From: Candidatus Kuenenia stuttgartensis
GTDB taxonomy: Bacteria; Planctomycetota; Planctomycetia; Planctomycetales; Planctomycetaceae
DNA length: 34,270 bases
Assembly: GCA_945906725.1 (NCBI GenBank)
Contig: CAMDRI010000049.1
Span: 1-34,270 of the forward strand
Direction of reading: 5' to 3'
In this document: positions 25,601-33,997 of the stretch, piece after piece
How the letters are laid out: each line of letters begins with the position of its first letter
Position numbering within the stretch: the stretch's first letter is position 1
Position numbers and translations under genes: made by a program
The notes under the pieces: model-generated
Databases searched by the model: none
What the model was told of the DNA's origin: nothing
The model's input: only the letters and a program-made list of their open reading frames with translations

Positions 25601-25936
25601 GCCGAATTGCTGAAGCACTCCGCGGCGATGCAATTCCATCGCCGTGTTGAGTCCCGTCTGTCCGCCGAGCGTCGGCAGCACGGCGTCAGGACGTTCTTTT
25701 TCGATGATCTTGGCGACGTACTCCCAGGTGATCGGCTCGACGTAGGTCCGGTCGGCGGTCTCCGGGTCGGTCATAATGGTGGCCGGGTTCGAGTTGACCA
25801 GCACAACTTCATAGCCCTCTTCACGCAGAGCCTTGCAAGCCTGCGTCCCCGAATAATCAAACTCACACGCCTGCCCGATGACGATCGGACCGGATCCGAT
25901 GATCAGAATCTTGTGAATGTCATTTCGTCGCGGCAC
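22655..25936 (-). CDS. carB: carbamoyl-phosphate synthase large subunit
   Basis: The 1093-residue protein makes carbamoyl phosphate from bicarbonate, ammonia (delivered by CarA) and two ATP, feeding pyrimidine and arginine synthesis. It has two homologous ATP-grasp halves. The first opens [20 protein letters not shown] and carries [20 protein letters not shown] and [19 protein letters not shown]. The second opens [20 protein letters not shown] and carries [20 protein letters not shown] and [20 protein letters not shown] helical oligomerisation domain sits between them, and an MGS-like allosteric domain ([20 protein letters not shown] onward) closes the protein. The GTG at 25936 follows TGAGGA (25949-25944) by seven bases; an upstream frame to 26068 lacks homology. 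No carA is in the window. Confidence 0.97.
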   Translation of the reverse strand: MPRRNDIHKILIIGSGPIVIGQACEFDYSGTQACKALREEGYEVVLVNSNPATIMTDPETADRTYVEPITWEYVAKIIEKERPDAVLPTLGGQTGLNTAMELHRRGVLQQFGCELIGAKADVIKKAEERDAFKQAMLKIGLDVPQSAVVHDMDEAREALKLVGLPAIIRASFTLGGTGGGIAYNRDEYEDKVRKGLALSPVTEVLVEESVIGWKEYEMEVMRDVADNVVIICSIENFDPMGVHTGDSITVAPAQTLTDKEYQRMRDATIACMREIGVETGGSNVQFAINPVTGRMIIIEMNPRVSRSSALASKATGFPIAKIAAKLAVGYRLDEIQNDITRETLACFEPTIDYVVTKIPRWAFEKFPDADSTLTIQMKSVGETMAIGRTFKESLQKALRGLETGHFGLGGGKKDLWGTDQQPSIDQIESMLSRPNAERIYFIRYAFKAGMSVQQIFELTRIDPWFLNHIRELLEIETEIRAVARLEAADAALVWKAKQAGFSDQQLAGWWDVAEMVVRRYRKKLGIEATFKQVDTCAAEFPAFTPYYYSTYESEDETPAKQPGKKRIMILGGGPNRIGQGIEFDYCCCHASFALRELGIESIMVNSNPETVSTDYDTSDLLFFEPLTTEDVLNICDRMNPDGVIVQFGGQTPLNLAKGLEAAGVKIIGTSPDMIDAAEDRKRFQVILDQLGLHQPPNDTATDITGARHAAERIGYPVLIRPSFVLGGRAMEICYDEAQLVKYMSAAVEASQGRPVLIDKFLEDATEVDVDALADWNDVVLGGIMEHVEEAGVHSGDSACALPPNSLPNTVIEEIREATHKLARALQVRGLMNIQFAVKEEDGHHIVYVLEVNPRASRTSPFVSKATGRPLAKIAAKVMAGVSLRDQGVTEEIWPTYTAVKESVFPFNRFQGVDIILGPEMRSTGEVMGVDHDFSMAFAKSQIGAGAKLPKSGTVFISMAGRHKQLIIEPIRRLQKLGFKILATSGTARVLADAGLPVTTVKKLQDGRPNLLDFMANDDVQLIFNTPSGKGARTDEGKIRAASVMHGISCVTTVPGCLAVVQAIEALDQNPTVKVRSLQEWLTPVDAPLVPAKT

Positions 25937-26169
25937 GGAGACGTCCTCAGTTTGTCTGGACGAACCTGGAAAAAGTTCCTTAGGCGCAAAATGTCGCGCG
26001 CAAATTCCCACAACGGTAACGGCTGGCTGCGGAGTTTCAAGCAAGCCGCAGGAGTTTGTTGATTTCACCGGCCTCGTTCCCTAAACCGGCTTGGTCATTC
26101 TACAATCTATTACGATCGGCCGTTGGACGGTGCGTCTCATCCGCGAATCACAAAGGTGTCGTTGCCAAG

Positions 26170-26517
26170 ATGTCTGCTCCGCAAATGGCTGTGCCTGTCG
26201 AAGTGACTTGTGCTCAAGTGAAGGCTCAGCTGGAGGTCAGCGAACACTTTGTCTTTCTAGATTGCCGTGAGCCGAATGAACATCAGACGGTTTCGATCCG
26301 ACAGGCAAAACTTCTGCCGATGAGCGAGATTCAAAATCGGCTTGCCGAATTGGAGTCGCATCGCGAAGACGACATCGTCATTCATTGCCATCACGGTGGC
26401 CGTAGCTTGCGAGTTGCCAATTGGCTGCGTCAGCAAGGTTTTTCCAAGGCACAAAGTATGGCGGGGGGAATCGACCAATGGGCGGTCGAGATCGATCCCA
26501 GCTTGCCGAGGTACTGA
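26170..26517 (+). CDS. single-domain rhodanese-like protein
   Basis: The 115-residue protein is one rhodanese domain: HFVFLDCREPNEHQTVSI, then the active-site loop IHCHHGGRSLRVANWL with catalytic Cys73, and the C-terminal GFSKAQSMAGGIDQWAVEID. The six-residue loop ends in Arg-Ser, as in single-domain thiosulfate sulfurtransferases. It probably carries persulfide sulfur in the cytoplasm; the acceptor is unknown. The ATG at 26170 begins the domain; the longer frame to 26056 runs into the carB upstream region. It is divergent from carB, with 233 bp between; no conserved regulatory structure was recognised there. Confidence 0.9.
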   Translation: MSAPQMAVPVEVTCAQVKAQLEVSEHFVFLDCREPNEHQTVSIRQAKLLPMSEIQNRLAELESHREDDIVIHCHHGGRSLRVANWLRQQGFSKAQSMAGGIDQWAVEIDPSLPRY

Positions 26518-26518
26518 A

Positions 26519-26561
26519 GGAAGTCGGAACTGAGAATCCGCGACGCTGCTTTCCGACTTCC
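26519..26561. terminator. 11-bp inverted repeat after the rhodanese gene
   Basis: GGAAGTCGGAA (26519-26529) and TTCCGACTTCC (26551-26561) are perfect inverted copies 21 bases apart, immediately after the rhodanese stop. The position suits a terminator before the next gene, although no T-run follows. Confidence 0.45.
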
Positions 26562-26598
26562 CACTTCCGAACTCTCTGTTCCAAAGCGAGGCTCAATT

Positions 26599-28929
26599 AT
26601 GGTGACGCGAATCGTTGGCTCTGTCTGCTTGATCGTCACGCTGTTGCCGACGCTCGGTTGGTCGCAAGCTCCCGCTCCGAACGAATCGCAGATCACCGAG
26701 TCTCGACTGAAGGGGGTTGAGTTTCTCAAGTCGAAGCAGCTCGACGAGGGGAGTTGGGAGTTCGCCAGCCACGAGGTGGGGATCACTGCGCTCTGCACAC
26801 TGGCGTTGCTGGAAAATGGAATTCCGCAGTCGGACCCGGTGATCGACAAGGGGCATCGGTACGTCCGAAAGAATACGAAGGAACTCGGTTCGACGTACGA
26901 CATCGCGTTGGCGATCGTGCTCTTGTCGCGGTTGGACGAGTACGGCAACAAGCAGATGATTCGCGATCTCGGCGCGCGGCTGATCGCAGGACAGAACGTT
27001 GGAGGTGGTTGGAGCTACACGTGCCCGGCCAAGGTAACGTCGTTGAGTTTGACCAATCCCGAATCGCGGTCGAAGGCACCGGAGGGAGTCGGCGACAACA
27101 GTTGCACGCAATTCGCGGTGCTCGGTTTGTGGACGGCATCGCGGACCGGGATGGACATCGACCAGCCGATGGCGGCAGTAGCTCGGCGATTCAAGAAGAC
27201 TCAAAACAGTGATGGCGGCTGGCCGTACACGTCGGCGGTCTCCAACGCGGGAGAAAACAAATCGGCGATGAATCCCTCCGGCTCGGCGATGACGTTCGCG
27301 GGTCTGTTCTCGCTGACGGTGGCACGAGCCAACAAGCTCCGCAAGGAACTCGAACAGCGGGAACTCGGCGGTGACGACAAAACTAAACCGGGAACAAGCG
27401 GATCCAAGAAATCAACGGCGGGGTCGGCCAAGAAGGGCGAGCCGAAAAAAGAGGACAAACCGGACGATAAGAAAGAAGCCGCTGCGGAACCTAATGAGAA
27501 AGCAGATGAAGCGTCCACATTGCTGAAAGATCCAATCTTTGAGAAGGGGCTGGCGAAGGCCGGTGAATTCGTGCAGGGAGGTGATCAATCGCGGTACTTC
27601 CTGTGGACGATTGAGCGGCTCGGCGTGTTACTCGGTCTGGAGAAAATCGGTGGCGTCGATTGGTACGCGAAGGGAGCGGACATTCTCGTCAAGTCGCAAC
27701 AGCCCGATGGCTCGTGGCCCGCCGAGCACAACGACAAGGGACTTTCACAGACGGCGTTCGCGATCTTGTTTCTGCGAAAGGCGAACCTTGGCAGCGACAT
27801 CTCGCGATTGTTGGAAGGGGAACCAGAGAAGGCTTTCGTGCTCAGTGGCCGAGCGGACAAGCCGCGATTCGCGACGCTCGAAGAGGCGATCAAGGCGGCG
27901 ATGCCCGGTGAGACTCTGCGAATCGATGGCGATGGGCCGTTCAAAATGCCGCATGTCACTCTCGACAAAAACCTCGCGATTGAAGCGGGGCACGGCTACT
28001 TGCCGACCTTCGTCTACGACATTGGATTTGATTCGCGTGGCCTTCGATCTCGTGCAGACAAAGATCCCGAAGCTCGGTACATGCTGAAGACGTCCGGAGC
28101 GGTCGTGACGCTCGAAGGATTGAAGTTTGAATTCGATCCACCAGAGGTCGGGTCCACCGTGTCGTGGACTGTACTGCGAGTCGCCGGAGGCTCATTGCGG
28201 ATGCTGAATTGCTCGATCACCGAGGAGGGCCGCAAGGGCGCCGCGCTGATCGAGATTACCGCCGCAGCGCAGGTTCACTTGAAGAATTGTTTGGTTGGAG
28301 GTGGCCGAGCCGCCATTGAGATCGTGGCGAACGGCACTCAAGAGGTCGAGGTCGAGAATTCGCTGTTGTTCAGCGATCAGTGTCTCTCGGTCGTGAAGCA
28401 CGCTTCGTCAAAAGAGGCGGCCACAAAGTTGACCGTTCGCGGCAGCACGTTACAGGGGACCAACGTCGTTCACGCTCAGTCTGTGGCGACGCCGATTGCG
28501 GTCACTGCCGAGAGCTGCCTGATCAAGACCGATGGAATCGGGCAGGCGTTTCTGGTCGCCGACAACTCGAAGAAGGATCGTTCGTGGTCCGGCGGCGGCA
28601 ACATTTACGCAGTCTCCAAGTGGTTGGGTGCCAGCGGTCGCCCAGTTGCCAGCATCACCGACCCCAAGAGCTTCGCGAAGTTTTTGGGGATCGACGACAC
28701 CACCTCGTCCGCCAAGAAAATTGTGTTTGAAGGGCAGCGCCAGAACAAAGCGTCGAGCCATCGCATGCGTGCCACGGAATTCGCACTCGGCTCGACGTCC
28801 GAACTGGCTCTCTCAGGGACAAAGACAGGGATGCAGTTCCTGATCGTCGGAGCCGGCCGCTCGTTCAGTCGCTATCGCGAAAGCAGCCTCTACACCGATT
28901 GGAAGAAGACGCTCGCCGTCGCTCCGTAG
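26599..28929 (+). CDS. exported squalene-cyclase-like repeat protein with beta-helix C-terminus
   Basis: The 776-residue protein starts with a Sec signal peptide (MVTRIVGSVCLIVTLLPTLG, cut near SQA). Residues ~30-250 and ~310-400 form an alpha/alpha-toroid of prenyltransferase/squalene-oxidase repeats, with QW-like motifs TQNSDGGWPY and QQPDGSWPAE. The toroid is split by a Lys/Glu-rich linker at ~255-305 (KKGEPKKEDKPDDKKEAAAE). From ~405 onward the protein changes to a right-handed beta-helix-like region (ATLEEAIKAAMPGETLRIDG, and repeats such as VHLKNCLVGGGRAAIEIV). No catalytic DxDD motif is seen, so it is probably a binding or structural protein of the periplasm or cell surface, not a cyclase. 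ATG 26599 follows GCGAGG by eight bases. Confidence 0.82.
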   Translation: MVTRIVGSVCLIVTLLPTLGWSQAPAPNESQITESRLKGVEFLKSKQLDEGSWEFASHEVGITALCTLALLENGIPQSDPVIDKGHRYVRKNTKELGSTYDIALAIVLLSRLDEYGNKQMIRDLGARLIAGQNVGGGWSYTCPAKVTSLSLTNPESRSKAPEGVGDNSCTQFAVLGLWTASRTGMDIDQPMAAVARRFKKTQNSDGGWPYTSAVSNAGENKSAMNPSGSAMTFAGLFSLTVARANKLRKELEQRELGGDDKTKPGTSGSKKSTAGSAKKGEPKKEDKPDDKKEAAAEPNEKADEASTLLKDPIFEKGLAKAGEFVQGGDQSRYFLWTIERLGVLLGLEKIGGVDWYAKGADILVKSQQPDGSWPAEHNDKGLSQTAFAILFLRKANLGSDISRLLEGEPEKAFVLSGRADKPRFATLEEAIKAAMPGETLRIDGDGPFKMPHVTLDKNLAIEAGHGYLPTFVYDIGFDSRGLRSRADKDPEARYMLKTSGAVVTLEGLKFEFDPPEVGSTVSWTVLRVAGGSLRMLNCSITEEGRKGAALIEITAAAQVHLKNCLVGGGRAAIEIVANGTQEVEVENSLLFSDQCLSVVKHASSKEAATKLTVRGSTLQGTNVVHAQSVATPIAVTAESCLIKTDGIGQAFLVADNSKKDRSWSGGGNIYAVSKWLGASGRPVASITDPKSFAKFLGIDDTTSSAKKIVFEGQRQNKASSHRMRATEFALGSTSELALSGTKTGMQFLIVGAGRSFSRYRESSLYTDWKKTLAVAP

Positions 28930-28933
28930 TTGA

Positions 28934-29012
28934 CCCATCAGCCGGATCGCGCTAGCGACCGGTTTTCTAGAGTTCCAAACCAACCTGTCGCTAGCGGGAT
29001 CCGGCTGATGGG
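28934..29012. repeat. 26-bp inverted repeat between convergent genes
   Basis: Arms 28934-28959 (CCCATCAGCCGGATC...) and 28987-29012 are inverted copies over 26 bases with one mismatch, separated by 27 bases. The element fills almost the whole gap between the convergent beta-helix protein and PqaA-type genes. It probably terminates both transcripts and looks like a mobile palindrome. Confidence 0.7.
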
Positions 29013-29019
29013 CAGAAGC

Positions 29020-30357
29020 TCACTCGCGACGTATTTGCGTGCTGAACGTGAAGACGGTTCCGGTTGGCGTTGCGAACCGAGCATCTCCGAATAGAGCGAT
29101 GTGGCCATCGGCCGGCTTCGCGGCGTCGCCGATAAAATGGCCGTTGGACTCCGCGGTCAGCGTCTTCGACTCCCACTTCGACTCTCGAAAATCCTTCGTG
29201 CTCGAACTCGCCGTCCAGAAGCGGACGGAAATTGGTTCGGGCTTCGAGGTGATCGTCAGCCGGCAGATTCCATCGCCATCCGAGTGCGTCCAGCCGAGCG
29301 TCGGCAGCGGTTGTTTGGCAACGACATGCTCGAAGAACACGGCCAGTGTTGCCAGAGCCGCTTCGCGGCCACCCTGCGAGTTCTTCAGGTTGTGCCCGGC
29401 ATTCGTCACGTAATGAATGAACTTCGGCCCGGCGAGGTCGTCCCAATAATTATTGAGTGCATCGACTGTCCAATAGCGGTCGTTCGTTCCGTTGATGATC
29501 AACTTCGGCAACGTCAACTGCGAGCGGTATGTGTGCGGGTCGAGCCAACTCCACAGCGGGGCGGTTCGATCGTCACGCATCTTTTGGATCAGCCCTTTGC
29601 TTTCGTAGTCGACGATCTGCTCGCTGTACTTGCCCCACGTTTCGAGTTGATAGTCCATCTGCTTCTGAAAGTTGAGCGTGTCGATCACGATCGGCGTGAT
29701 GCCGACAACTCGCTTGTCGGCGACGGCGGACAGCCACGTCGTCCAGCCCCGTTTCGAGGCACCCGTCACGACGAACGACTTGATCGGCGAGTCCCATTTT
29801 TGATCGCGCCCGATTTGCTCGACTGCGTCCATGCCGCGCACCGCGCTCTTCACCATCGGAAATAGCAGCGGCCAACTCTTGTCGCCGGTTTCGAGATACC
29901 TCAGCAATGTCTCGGTGATGAGGTCATCCTCGACCCGATTGCCGAACAGCGGTTGATTCGGCACCTGATGCAGCATCGCCACGCGAGCACCCGCCAGCGT
30001 TGCCAGCATCAACCCCATCTGCTGTTCCTCCGGCTTGGGTTTGTTGAGGTGCCCCCCGCCGGTGATGAACAGCAGCGCGTGCTCGCGATGCCGCAGCTCT
30101 TGTGGCTCGTAAATTATGAAGACGTGCTTCCAGACGAGCCCTTGCCATTTCTGAGAGGTCAGCTCAACGTCGTAAATCGTGCCGAGTGCTTGCTCCGACT
30201 TACCGATCAACTTCCATCCAAATGAATCGTCCGGCTTGCTGACATAATCTTGCAACGCGGTCGGGATCGCCTCGTCATCCGCGCGAGCGTCAGATGCTCC
30301 GGGCATCGCCAACAAGACCGCCACCGCGAACATCCACCCGGCAATGACTCTCGACAT
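29020..30357 (-). CDS. PhoPQ-activated pathogenicity-related (PqaA-type) alpha/beta hydrolase, secreted
   Basis: The 445-residue protein has a signal peptide (SRVIAGWMFAVAVLLAMPGA, cut near ARA) and a PhoPQ-activated pathogenicity-related domain. Landmarks are DDSFGWKLIGKSEQALGTIY, KHVFIIYEPQELRHREHALL, the nucleophile-elbow-like GASKRGWTTWL (Ser), NGTNDRYWTVDALNNYW (Asp) and YVTNAGHNLKNSQGG (His). These three form a probable Ser-Asp-His triad of an alpha/beta hydrolase. In Salmonella the family is linked to antimicrobial-peptide resistance; the planctomycete members are common and uncharacterised. The ATG at 30357 is preceded by GAGGT and starts directly with the signal peptide, so the longer frame to 30501 is rejected. 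Confidence 0.88.
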   Translation of the reverse strand: MSRVIAGWMFAVAVLLAMPGASDARADDEAIPTALQDYVSKPDDSFGWKLIGKSEQALGTIYDVELTSQKWQGLVWKHVFIIYEPQELRHREHALLFITGGGHLNKPKPEEQQMGLMLATLAGARVAMLHQVPNQPLFGNRVEDDLITETLLRYLETGDKSWPLLFPMVKSAVRGMDAVEQIGRDQKWDSPIKSFVVTGASKRGWTTWLSAVADKRVVGITPIVIDTLNFQKQMDYQLETWGKYSEQIVDYESKGLIQKMRDDRTAPLWSWLDPHTYRSQLTLPKLIINGTNDRYWTVDALNNYWDDLAGPKFIHYVTNAGHNLKNSQGGREAALATLAVFFEHVVAKQPLPTLGWTHSDGDGICRLTITSKPEPISVRFWTASSSTKDFRESKWESKTLTAESNGHFIGDAAKPADGHIALFGDARFATPTGTVFTFSTQIRRE

Positions 30358-30485
30358 GACTGACCTCAAAGAATGGATTTGAGAACTCGGAAAGGGTCGG
30401 CAGCGTAACGACCGCATCTCTGTTTTCCGACCAAACGGCTTGAGGCATCGACCGAGTCGTGTCAGAATCCTGTTGTCAGCGCCTG

Positions 30486-31904
30486 ATGGGAGTCCCAGCA
30501 TTGAACTCGAATGACCTGCCTGCTGAACGATGTTCTTCGCATCTGCTGCGTCGCCGCGAGTTTCTTCGGGCGGGTCTCGCCGGATTCGTATCGTTGTCCT
30601 TGCCAGAGTTGCTGCGACAACGGGCGGCTGCTGAATCGAACGGAGCGAAGCGAACTGCGCTGATCCTGGTCTGGCTGCCCGGCGGGCACAGTCACATCGA
30701 AACCTACGACCCCAAACCGAAAGCGCCGTCGGAATATCGTGGCCCGTTCAACCCGATCGCGACCAACGTGCCGGGCCTCGACCTCTGCGAGTTGCTGCCG
30801 CAGCACGCGAAACTCGCGGATAAGTTTTCGATTCTGCGATCCGTCGTGCATTCGGGATTTTGCCATCAGCAGGGGACGCACCAGTTGTTGACCGGGCATC
30901 CGGTGCTCGACCTGAAGCTCAAGCCGGACGACCCGGATGTGTTTTCGATTGCGAATCATCTGCGAGGCAACCCGACGCGTGATCTGCCGAACTACGTCGG
31001 AGTGCCGCCGGTGAATTACAGCGGAGCCGCCTACCTCGGCCCCGCGTTCGAGCCGTTCGGCGTCTTCGGCGATCCAAACTTGCCGACGTTCGAGGTGCCG
31101 AACATTGGCCTCAAACCGGATGCCGTCGGTCGGCTGCGATCACGCATCGACTTGCGACGTGATTTCGATTCGTTCCGTCGCGAGGTCGATCAACGGCAAC
31201 TCATGCGGGCGTTCGACACGTTTGAAGAGCGAGCCTGGAATGTGCTCACCGGCAGCGCCACGAAGGCCGCGTTCGACATCGCTCAGGAAGACCCGAAGAC
31301 GCGCGACCGCTACGGCCGAAACACTTGGGGTCAACGCATGCTGATGTGTCGGCGACTAGTCGAGGCGGGTGTCGATCTCGTCACGACGCAGTGCGACGGC
31401 GCGCTGTGCGGCCGAGTCGGCAATTGGGACGATCACGCCGTCAACCACAATTGCTTCGGGGCGATGAAATATCGCTGCCAGTTCTTCGATCAAGGGGTCG
31501 CCGCGCTGATCTCCGACTTGCACGAGCGCGGCCTCTCCGACCGCGTGCTGCTGGTCGTCACCGGTGAGTTCGGTCGCACTCCGAAGATCAGCTATCAGCC
31601 GAGTACCGGCGAAGGGATCGGCAGCGCCCCCACCGGAACGACTCAACCCGGCCGCGACCACTGGCCCAGCGCGACCAGCATTCTGTTCTCCGGCGGCGGC
31701 CTGCAAGGTGGCCAAGTCATCGGCTCAACCGACGCTCGTGGCGAATACGTCACCGAACGTCGATCCACCACCTGGGATTTCCTCGCGACCCTCTACCGCC
31801 ACCTCGGCATCGACGCCGAAGACGTTCAGCTCCGTAACTTCGCAGGCAGGCCAGTACCGATCCTGCAAGGCGGAAGGGCGATAGCAGAGTTAGCACGCGG
31901 CTGA
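30486..31904 (+). CDS. DUF1501 family protein, Tat-exported
   Basis: The protein is 472 residues from ATG 30486, or 481 from an in-frame GTG at 30459; neither has a clear ribosome site. A twin-arginine signal (LLRRREFLRAGLAGFVSLSL) is followed by DUF1501 landmarks: LILVWLPGGHSHIETYDPKP, YRGPFNPIATNVPGLDLCEL, RDRYGRNTWGQRMLMCRRLV, NWDDHAVNHNCFG, LLVVTGEFGRTPKISY and GRDHWPSATSILFSGGG. The C-terminus GRPVPILQGGRAIAELARG is normal, so the gene is intact. It is divergent from the PqaA-type gene. Its stop lies exactly where the oppositely oriented truncated gene downstream loses its own coding sequence. Confidence 0.88.
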   Translation: MGVPALNSNDLPAERCSSHLLRRREFLRAGLAGFVSLSLPELLRQRAAAESNGAKRTALILVWLPGGHSHIETYDPKPKAPSEYRGPFNPIATNVPGLDLCELLPQHAKLADKFSILRSVVHSGFCHQQGTHQLLTGHPVLDLKLKPDDPDVFSIANHLRGNPTRDLPNYVGVPPVNYSGAAYLGPAFEPFGVFGDPNLPTFEVPNIGLKPDAVGRLRSRIDLRRDFDSFRREVDQRQLMRAFDTFEERAWNVLTGSATKAAFDIAQEDPKTRDRYGRNTWGQRMLMCRRLVEAGVDLVTTQCDGALCGRVGNWDDHAVNHNCFGAMKYRCQFFDQGVAALISDLHERGLSDRVLLVVTGEFGRTPKISYQPSTGEGIGSAPTGTTQPGRDHWPSATSILFSGGGLQGGQVIGSTDARGEYVTERRSTTWDFLATLYRHLGIDAEDVQLRNFAGRPVPILQGGRAIAELARG

Positions 31905-32478
31905 AGCCAGTGTTCTCGAGGAAGTCTTCGGTGCGATCGGGATACGGCTTGCCGGTTTTGACGTCGATGGCGAACGTGTGCGTGACCATTTCCGGATGGA
32001 TGTCCCAATCGACGGTCATGAATTCGCGGACCAGCTTGAGGCTCTCTTCGAACGACTGCTTCGACCACTCGAGGAGCTTCTGGTCGATGCGGCCGATGCA
32101 GGCGGGATAGGGCGCGATGCTGTACTTGCCCTTGATGCCATGCTCGCGCGACCATTCGCCGAACTTGCGGACGAACGTGTCGGGAATCTCTTTGAGGAGC
32201 TTGGCCCAGTCCTGGCGATAGCGGTCGGGATAGACCTCGGCGAAGTGCGGGATGCCAAAATACGCGAAGTTTGCCAGGCAGGCCGAATCGTCGATGATGA
32301 AACTGATGGGGACTCGGCGACGCGGCGTGACGATCTTCAAAGTGTCGGATTGTATCGGCCGCTCGCCGCGCTCTTGAGCGAAAAGCGGCACGCGGCCGAG
32401 AATGGGAGCCGCAGAGGACAGGAGTCCGGCCGTGCCAGCTCGCAAGACATCTCGGCGGGTCAGAGTCGAATCGAGCAT
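31905..32478 (-). pseudogene. 3'-truncated gene for a Tat-exported protein, possibly deacetylase-like
   Basis: From ATG 32478 (GGGAG seven bases upstream) the frame encodes a twin-arginine signal (LTRRDVLRAGTAGLLSSAAP) and a convincing body: RRVPISFIIDDSACLANFAY, IPDTFVRKFGEWSREHGIKG, KYSIAPYPACIGRIDQKLLE and MTVDWDIHPEMVTHTFAIDV. The FIIDD start and His-containing strands recall NodB-like polysaccharide-deacetylase barrels, but I am not certain of the family. After EDFLENTGFS the frame runs into the antisense of the neighbouring DUF1501 gene and stops at 31750. The added ~54 residues are Arg/Gly-rich and do not look like protein. The 3' half was therefore probably lost at about 31905-31920. 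Confidence 0.65.
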
Positions 32479-32549
32479 GATGAGGCTCCCGAAATGCTTG
32501 GCCGATATGGTATCGTGGCCTCGCGATTTTTCAGTTCTGGGAGTCCGAC

Positions 32550-33959
32550 ATGCCCTCATTCGACTTAACCGTTACCGAATTTACTCGCCGCGCATTCCTC
32601 GGCCGATCGGCGGGCGGGATTGGAAGTTTGGCGCTCGCGTCGATGTTCGCGGATTCGCGAACGGTTCGAGGAGCAGTGGCCGAGCCGAATCAGCAGCCGA
32701 CGGCCAAGTCGGTGATCTGTCTGTTTCAGCACGGCGGGCCGAGCCAGATGGATTTGTTCGATCCGAAGCCGGCGTTGCAGAAGTATCATGGCAAGCCGTA
32801 TCCAGCCGGGCAGCTCGAAACGCATTTCGACAAGCAGGTTGGGAACGTGTTGGGGTCACCGTACTTGTTCCGCCAATGCGGCGAGAGCGGCATGGTTCTT
32901 TCGGAACTGCTGCCGCACACGGCGCGGATCGCGGACGACATCACGCTGATCCGCTCGATGAGCACCGAGTCGGTCGATCACGAATCGGCATTGCGGCTGA
33001 TTCACAGCGGCAAGTTTCTGTCAGGGCTACCGACGATCGGAGCCTGGACGATCTACGCTCTCGGCACCGAGAACGAGAACCTGCCGGGATACGTCGTGCT
33101 CTCCGACCCGGGCGGCCTGCCGGTCGATGGCGAAAAGAACTGGACGAGCGGTTGGCTGCCGGCGGTCTATCAAGGGACGGTGTTTCGTTCGGGCAAGTCG
33201 CCGGTGCTGAATTTGCAAACGCCCGATGGCATCTCGCCGATGGCTCGCAAAAATCAACTGCGGTTCCTCGACGAGTTGAATCGTACGCATCTCAAGCGTC
33301 ACCCGGAGAACAGCGAGCTCGCCGCGCGCATCGCGAACTTTGAAACCGCTGCGCGGATGCAAGTCGCCGTGCCCGATGTGCTCGACCTTTCGCAAGAGAC
33401 GCAATCAACGAAGGAGATGTACGGCATCGGACAACCGGCGACCGACGAGTACGGTACACGCTGCCTGATCGCTCGGCGGCTGATCGAACGCGGTGTGCGC
33501 TACGTGCAACTCTTCATGGCCGGCCAGCCTTGGGACACACACAGCAAGAACGCCGAGAGCTTGAAAGGTCTGACCGCTCGCACCGATCAGCCGAGCGCCG
33601 CGCTGGTGCAAGATCTGAAGCAGCGCGGATTGCTCGACGAGACAATCGTGATGTGGACCGGCGAGTTCGGACGCTTGCCAGTCTCACAAGGCCCCGACGG
33701 TCGCGATCACAACCGCCGTGCGTTTTCGTTGTGGCTGGCTGGCGGAGGCTTCAAAGCCGGCTACGTCCACGGAGCGACCGACGATTTCAGCTACGAATCG
33801 GTCGAGAAGGTCGTCAACGTGCATGACCTGCACGCGACGCTTCTGCAGCAGCTCGGTCTCGAACACGAATCATTGACGTATCCGCACGAGGGTCGCGATG
33901 CGAGCCTGACGGATGCCGAAGTGACACACGCGAAGATCGTGAGCGAGTTGCTGGCGTGA
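32550..33959 (+). CDS. DUF1501 family protein, Tat-exported
   Basis: The 469-residue protein begins with a twin-arginine signal (FTRRAFLGRSAGGIGSLALA). The DUF1501 domain shows KSVICLFQHGGPSQMDLFDP, GMVLSELLPHTARIADDITL, DEYGTRCLIARRLIERGVRY, QPWDTHSKNAESLKG, IVMWTGEFGRLPVSQ and GRDHNRRAFSLWLAGGG. The ending [20 protein letters not shown] parallels the fragment at the left edge, so both belong to the same DUF1501 subgroup. It appears complete. It is divergent (71 bp) from the truncated Tat-exported gene and convergent with the ROK gene. No cytochrome-domain partner lies beside it. Confidence 0.9.
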   Translation: MPSFDLTVTEFTRRAFLGRSAGGIGSLALASMFADSRTVRGAVAEPNQQPTAKSVICLFQHGGPSQMDLFDPKPALQKYHGKPYPAGQLETHFDKQVGNVLGSPYLFRQCGESGMVLSELLPHTARIADDITLIRSMSTESVDHESALRLIHSGKFLSGLPTIGAWTIYALGTENENLPGYVVLSDPGGLPVDGEKNWTSGWLPAVYQGTVFRSGKSPVLNLQTPDGISPMARKNQLRFLDELNRTHLKRHPENSELAARIANFETAARMQVAVPDVLDLSQETQSTKEMYGIGQPATDEYGTRCLIARRLIERGVRYVQLFMAGQPWDTHSKNAESLKGLTARTDQPSAALVQDLKQRGLLDETIVMWTGEFGRLPVSQGPDGRDHNRRAFSLWLAGGGFKAGYVHGATDDFSYESVEKVVNVHDLHATLLQQLGLEHESLTYPHEGRDASLTDAEVTHAKIVSELLA

Positions 33960-33997
33960 CAGAGTGAGGAACCGGTTACCGAGTTTCGTGCCTTCCC

